The notes below the pieces were generated by a model. The model was not told the DNA's origin, did no database searches, and saw only the letters and a list, made by a program, of their open reading frames with translations. Below, in pieces: positions 5,553-8,830 of a stretch of 8,830 nucleotides of DNA. The DNA is from Actinomycetes bacterium (lineage in GTDB: Bacteria > Actinomycetota > Acidimicrobiia > Acidimicrobiales > UBA8190), in NCBI GenBank assembly GCA_021798135.1, contig JAJZYI010000135.1, positions 1-8,830 of the forward strand. The letters are read 5' to 3'. Numbering within the stretch: the first letter of the stretch is position 1; every line of letters begins with the position of its first letter. A program made the translations under genes and the position numbers.

Positions 5553-6614
5553 TCAGGGGCGGGGGAGCAGGGCGAGGAGCTGCTTGGTGCAGTAGCCGTC
5601 GTTCGGGTGGCCGACCGCCACCACCAGGTAGGCGGGCCGGAAGCCGAGGGCGGCGACCAGGGTCTTGCCGACCAGGCGGGTCCGCCCGGCGTCCGCCAGG
5701 GCCTGGGCGGCCACGGGGTCGTGCACCGGCAGCCAGTTGTCCGTCCGGTACCAGCCGAACCGGGCCCACGCCGTGCCGTCCTCGGCCCGCAGGAACAGCA
5801 TCGGCCCGCGCGAGGGAGTGACGACCGCTACCGACGGCCGCATCCCGCGGAATTCCCAGTACGGCCACGACGAGCCGGGGAAGCCGAGCAGGTGGGGCTC
5901 CGGCGGCGCCACCGCACCGCGCAGCGCCCGCCGGGCCCGCCTTCCCCGTGCCACGCCGGCCCGCTCGAGCTGGCCGGCGATGAGCAGTGCCTCGGGCCGG
6001 GCGGGATCGTCGAGGGCTCCGTGGCGCGACACGGTCCCGTCGACGACGTCGAACGGCTGCACCGTGCCGTCGGGCTGCACGGGCAGCCCGCCGCCGAGGC
6101 GGACCAGCACCCGGCTGTCGACGTCGAACGCCACGATGTCGGTGCCGTTCGACCCGCCCCCGAGGACCACGAACCGCCGGGTGCCCTCGCGCCGGGGGGC
6201 GAGCCGGCGCGACGACCGGGGACGGTCGGGTCCCCTCCCGGCGCGGCGGCCCCCTCGGCGCCGGCGGGCCAACGCCGTGTCGTCCCGGGCGACGACCTCC
6301 TGCGCTCCGGCGCCGCCGAGGACGTCGGTCGTGCCGGGGTCGCCGGTGGTGTAGGCGGTGGCGGGGTCGCCGGTGGTGTAGGCGGTGGCGGGGTCGCCGG
6401 TGGTGTAGGCGGTGGCGGGCCCCGCTGCCTCGTAGGCGCCGCCGGGGTCGCCGGTGGTGTAGGCGGTGGCGGGCCCCGCTGCCTCGTAGGCGCCGCCGGG
6501 CTCGGCGGCGAGGTGAGCGGCGGCGGGATCGGCCGCCCCGTGGCCGGCGGAGCGGTCGGGACCGCCGGGCCCGACGCCCGCTCCGGGGGCCAGGTCGCCG
6601 GTGCACTCGGTCAC
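5553..6614 (-). CDS. Uncharacterised repeat-containing protein, coupled to the YyaL-like gene
   Basis: A 353-residue product that I do not recognise. It has three parts: nonapeptide repeats at about 31-93, with Tyr at 43, 52, 61, 70, 79 and 88, exactly nine apart; an Arg-rich, probably disordered stretch (about 115-147, RRRRGGRRAGRGPDRPRSSR and on); and a C-terminal domain (148-353) including FVVLGGGSNGTDIVAFDVDS, PYWEFRG, FGWYRTDNWLPVHDP and AVGHPNDGYCTKQLLALL. There is no signal peptide or membrane segment. The GTG start overlaps the previous gene's TGA as GTGA, with GGGAG 6 nt upstream (6621-6625), which points to translational coupling. A later start is possible, for example the GTG codon for V149, which would leave only the conserved-looking domain. 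The repeat codons nearly all end in C or G like their surroundings, which supports translation. Confidence 0.72.
   Translation of the reverse strand: MTECTGDLAPGAGVGPGGPDRSAGHGAADPAAAHLAAEPGGAYEAAGPATAYTTGDPGGAYEAAGPATAYTTGDPATAYTTGDPATAYTTGDPGTTDVLGGAGAQEVVARDDTALARRRRGGRRAGRGPDRPRSSRRLAPRREGTRRFVVLGGGSNGTDIVAFDVDSRVLVRLGGGLPVQPDGTVQPFDVVDGTVSRHGALDDPARPEALLIAGQLERAGVARGRRARRALRGAVAPPEPHLLGFPGSSWPYWEFRGMRPSVAVVTPSRGPMLFLRAEDGTAWARFGWYRTDNWLPVHDPVAAQALADAGRTRLVGKTLVAALGFRPAYLVVAVGHPNDGYCTKQLLALLPRP
6336..6524. repeat. 27-bp tandem repeats encoding nonapeptides, seven units
   Basis: Seven 27-bp units lie head to tail. Read on the plus strand: type A at 6336-6362, 6363-6389 and 6390-6416; type B at 6417-6443; A at 6444-6470; B at 6471-6497; and a diverged unit at 6498-6524. 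The four A copies are identical and so are the two B copies. On the coding minus strand A gives ATAYTTGDP and B gives GGAYEAAGP. Perfect DNA identity suggests recent expansion, including one duplication of an A-B pair. Confidence 0.95.
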
Positions 6615-8641
6615 GGCCGGCTCCCGGCCGCGGCCAGCAGGGCGGCGTCGCTGCGGCGCTGCTCGTCCAGGCGAGCGGCGAGCTCCTCGGGGTCGCCAGC
6701 GGGTGCGAGGCACGTGCGGTTGCGGCACACGTAGGCGCGCCCGTCGTCGGGGCGGTCCGCCCACAGGGGCGAGGCTGTGCGCTCGCCCCAGGCCAGGACG
6801 ACGTCCGGCTCGTAGCGCCGCCGCACCTCGCCGACCATGTCGAGGCGCCCGCCGGTCACCACCACCTCCGTGGGCCCTCCCGCCGCCAGGCTGGCGGCTG
6901 CCACGGCGTTGGCCAGGGCGAGCGGGTGCTGCGCGGCGATCGACGCGAGGGTCCCCGCCATGGCGTCGCCGGCCTCGGCCAGCTCGACGTCGCCGACCAG
7001 GGCGCCGAGCCGGACCAGCGCCGCGGCCGCCACCGAGCTCGCCGACGGCGTGGCGCCGTCGACAAGCTCCACCGGGCGGACGACCAGGGCGTCGGCATCG
7101 TCGCCGGTGGTGGCCAGCAGCCCGCTGCCGTCGGCGAAGTGGGCCAGCATCTCCCTCGCCACCGCGGTCGCCCGCGCCGCCCAGCGGGCGCGGCCGGTGA
7201 GCTCGGCAAGCCGGGTGCAGGCGTCCACCATCCAGGCGTGGTCGGCCGCGCAGCCGAGGTGCCGGGCGGTGCCCTCCTGCCACGTCCGCATGAGCCGGCC
7301 GTCGCCGGGGCGCCGCAGGCGCTCCCAGAGCAGCTCGCCGACCTCCTCGGCCGACGCCGCCCAGCCGGCCCGGCCGGTGGCGGCGGCCGCCTCGGCGAGC
7401 GCGCCAGCGAACATGGCGTTCCACTCCGTGACGACCTTGTCGTCCCGCCCGGGCGGCACCCGGCCGTCGCGTGCCTGCAGGGGCCGGCGGCGGCCGTCGT
7501 CGACCACGGCCGGGCGGGCCAGCGGGGCGCCCACGGGCCGCCGCAGGACGTGGCGCCCCTCGAACGCCGGCTCGTCGTCGGCCTGGTACCAGGCGGCGAC
7601 GACCGCGTGGTCCTCGCCGAGCACGGCTCGCAGCTCGGCGTCGGACCAGACGTAGTAGCGGCCCTCCTCGCCCTCGGAGTCGGCGTCGCGTGCGGCGGCC
7701 AGGCCGCCGCCGGGCAGGGCGAGGTCGCCGAGGACGTAGCCGACGGTCTCCTCCACGACCTGCAGCCACCGGGCATCGCCGGTGGCCTGCCAGGCGTGCA
7801 GGTAGGCGCGCACCAGGCCGGCCTGGTCGTACAGCATCTTCTCGAAGTGCGGCACGGTCCACGTGGCGTCCGTCGAGTAGCGGGCGAAGCCCCCGGCCAG
7901 GTGGTCGACGATGCCGCCGGCGGCCATGGCGCCGAGCGTGGTGGTGGCGGCGGCCAGGGACGCCGCGTCCCCGGTGAGGCGGTGGTGCTGCAGCAGCACC
8001 TCGACCAGCGCCGGCTGCGGGAACTTCGGGGCCGGGCCGAACCCGCCGAAGACGGGGTCGAGCCGGGCCACGAGCTGGCCGGCGGCGGTGCCGAGCAGCT
8101 CGCGCCGGGCGGTGCCGGCGACCGGCGCCATGGCCGGCACCGTGGCGCCGCGGGCGACGGCGGCGGCGAGCTCGTCCGCCTGGGCCTCGACCTCGGCCCG
8201 GCGCTCCGACCAGGCCTCGGCCACCGCGGCCAGCACCCGCCCGAACCCGGGCATGCCGCCACGATCGCTCGGCGGGAAGTAGGTGCCGGCAAAGAAGGGC
8301 CGCCCGTCGGGCGTGGCGAACACCGACATGGGCCAGCCGCCGTGGCCGTTCATCGCCTGGACGGCGTCCATGTAGACGGCGTCGACGTCGGGCCGCTCCT
8401 CGCGGTCGACCTTGACCGGCACGAACCGCTCGTTCAGCACGGTGGCCACGGCCGGGTCGTCGAACGACTCGTGGGCCATCACGTGGCACCAGTGGCAGGC
8501 CGAGTAGCCCACGGAGACGAACAGGGGCCGGTCCTGGTCGCGGGCCCTGGCCAGCGCCTCGGGACCCCAGGGGTACCAGTCGACGGGCTGCCCGGCGTGC
8601 TGGCGCAGGTATCGGCTCGGCTCGTCCGCCAGTCGGTTCAC
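6611..8641 (-). CDS. Thioredoxin-domain protein, YyaL/SSP411 (DUF255) family
   Basis: The 676-residue protein belongs to the YyaL/SSP411 family (spermatogenesis-associated protein 20 in animals), found in most bacterial phyla with no agreed biochemical role. It opens with the family signature NRLADEPSRYLRQHAGQPVD and WYPWG. The N-terminal thioredoxin-like domain (about 1-130) carries CHWCHVM (CxxC at 49-52), VDREERPDVD (79-88) and GGWPMSVFATPDGRPFFAGT (101-120), then YFPP. The rest is expected to be an alpha/alpha toroid like N-acylglucosamine 2-epimerases, seen here in KFPQPA, GGIVDHLAGGFARYSTD, PHFEKMLYDQA and DADSEGEEGRYYVW. It ends with the family's YVCRNRTCLAP element near 635-645. Length is typical (about 600-800 aa). 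The protein is cytoplasmic, with no signal peptide. The GTG start at 8641 sits 6 nt after TAGGAT, so the mRNA is probably leaderless. Its stop overlaps the next gene. Family is certain; substrate unknown. Confidence 0.95.
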   Translation of the reverse strand: MNRLADEPSRYLRQHAGQPVDWYPWGPEALARARDQDRPLFVSVGYSACHWCHVMAHESFDDPAVATVLNERFVPVKVDREERPDVDAVYMDAVQAMNGHGGWPMSVFATPDGRPFFAGTYFPPSDRGGMPGFGRVLAAVAEAWSERRAEVEAQADELAAAVARGATVPAMAPVAGTARRELLGTAAGQLVARLDPVFGGFGPAPKFPQPALVEVLLQHHRLTGDAASLAAATTTLGAMAAGGIVDHLAGGFARYSTDATWTVPHFEKMLYDQAGLVRAYLHAWQATGDARWLQVVEETVGYVLGDLALPGGGLAAARDADSEGEEGRYYVWSDAELRAVLGEDHAVVAAWYQADDEPAFEGRHVLRRPVGAPLARPAVVDDGRRRPLQARDGRVPPGRDDKVVTEWNAMFAGALAEAAAATGRAGWAASAEEVGELLWERLRRPGDGRLMRTWQEGTARHLGCAADHAWMVDACTRLAELTGRARWAARATAVAREMLAHFADGSGLLATTGDDADALVVRPVELVDGATPSASSVAAAALVRLGALVGDVELAEAGDAMAGTLASIAAQHPLALANAVAAASLAAGGPTEVVVTGGRLDMVGEVRRRYEPDVVLAWGERTASPLWADRPDDGRAYVCRNRTCLAPAGDPEELAARLDEQRRSDAALLAAAGSRP
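6621..6625 (-). promoter_or_regulatory. Shine-Dalgarno site inside the YyaL-like gene end
   Basis: On the minus strand GGGAG lies 6 nt before the GTG at 6614, inside the last codons of the upstream gene. With the GTGA overlap it supports the 6614 start of the repeat-containing protein. Confidence 0.45.
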
Positions 8642-8647
8642 GGGGTG

Positions 8648-8653
8648 ATCCTA
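8648..8653 (-). promoter_or_regulatory. -10 element for a leaderless transcript (YyaL-like gene)
   Basis: The minus strand reads GTAGGATCACCCCGTG: TAGGAT followed by exactly 6 nt and the GTG start. That places the transcription start on the first base of the start codon. No Shine-Dalgarno fits in this space, which agrees with a leaderless mRNA of the kind common in actinobacteria. Confidence 0.65.
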
Positions 8654-8670
8654 CGGGCGCCGGCCGGGGG

Positions 8671-8737
8671 GCGGGTGGCGTGCCGGCAGGGCGCGGGTGG
8701 CGCCGCCGGCAGGGCGCGGGTGGCGCCGCCGGCAGGG
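8671..8737. repeat. 23-bp tandem repeat, three copies, between divergent promoters
   Basis: Three adjacent units start with GCGGGTGGCG and end in GCCGGCAGG(G): 8671-8692 (22 bp, slightly diverged), 8693-8715 and 8716-8737 (matching each other). The block fills much of the region upstream of both divergent -10 elements. It resembles the 23-bp-period repeat at 742-784 in length and in its GGTGGC and CCGGCA parts. Confidence 0.85.
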
Positions 8738-8794
8738 GTGCGCCCGACCGGTCGGGGCCGGCTCCCGGCTTGCGCCCGCCGGCCGGGGAGGTCG

Positions 8795-8800
8795 TAGGGT
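8795..8800 (+). promoter_or_regulatory. -10 element for a leaderless transcript (right-edge gene)
   Basis: TAGGGT is followed by exactly 6 nt and a GTG at 8807, the same geometry as the divergent gene at 8641. TTGCGC at 8770-8775, with a 19-nt spacer, is a weak -35 candidate. GGGGAG at 8785-8790 is too far from the GTG to be its Shine-Dalgarno. Confidence 0.55.
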
Positions 8801-8806
8801 GCGGCG

Positions 8807-8830
8807 GTGGAGATCCGCCTGGACGGCAAG
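8807..8830 (+). CDS. Start of a gene cut by the window edge, possibly short-chain dehydrogenase
   Basis: Only eight codons are visible: GTG then EIRLDGK. Many actinobacterial short-chain dehydrogenases/reductases begin with a very similar stretch (MEIRLDGKVALVTG, with the Rossmann glycine motif next), so an NAD(P)-dependent oxidoreductase is a reasonable guess. The promoter-like TAGGGT exactly 6 nt upstream supports a leaderless start here. Eight residues cannot prove the family. Confidence 0.45.

Noticed and set aside
6336..6524. CRISPR array
   Set aside because: The 27-bp units are adjacent with no unique spacers and are in frame within a coding sequence.
5553..8489. One 978-codon fused protein spanning both minus-strand genes
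   Set aside because: The portion above 6614 is the wrong frame of the YyaL/SSP411 gene, whose real frame contains all family motifs. The GTGA overlap explains the junction.
5987..8797. Long plus-strand frame opposite the two minus-strand genes
   Set aside because: It is the antisense of conserved DUF255 coding sequence; its translation shows no recognisable domain and its codon third positions do not follow the local pattern.

Overview
The window is about 74% GC by eye, has strongly G/C-ending codons, and carries a bacterial proteasome activator (Bpa) next to an actinobacterial-type DnaE1 polymerase with a complete PHP metal site. This points to a high-GC actinomycete-phylum chromosome. An Acidimicrobiia-like lineage is my guess, but no marker here settles it. 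I see no integrase, transposase, CRISPR array, tRNA, rRNA or phage gene; this looks like ordinary housekeeping chromosome.

Layout, left to right. Positions 1-134 hold no gene I can support. Bpa (135-692, +) is followed by a possible terminator hairpin, a 23-bp-period direct repeat, a promoter-like TAGGGT and a leader with a perfect 12-bp inverted repeat. DnaE (923-4522, +) comes next. After it lie a terminator-like hairpin, a TAGAAT promoter and a foldable leader, then an uncharacterised protein (4708-5433, +). The stop codon of that gene lies inside an 18-bp tandem repeat. On the opposite strand a two-gene unit runs leftward: a YyaL/SSP411-type thioredoxin-domain protein (8641-6611, -) overlaps by 4 nt (GTGA) an uncharacterised gene (6614-5553, -). 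The second gene encodes a nonapeptide-repeat segment, an Arg-rich segment and a C-terminal domain of unknown function. At the right edge, a divergent plus-strand gene starts at 8807 and is cut off after eight codons; its first residues resemble the start of a short-chain dehydrogenase.

How the genes relate. Bpa (ATP-independent delivery of unfolded proteins to the 20S proteasome) and DnaE (replicative polymerase with its own PHP proofreading site) are neighbours with no evident functional link, and each seems to have its own expression signals. The SSP411-like gene and its partner look translationally coupled, so the partner may act with it, but that is inference from position only.

The most interesting material is non-coding or repetitive: the nested hairpins in the dnaE leader, the foldable leader that may pair with the Shine-Dalgarno of the 4708 gene, the two divergent leaderless promoters with identical geometry, the shared GTAGRRT -10 element, identical 27-bp coding repeats, and tandem repeats in nearly every intergenic gap. 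No clear new defence or biosynthetic system is visible.
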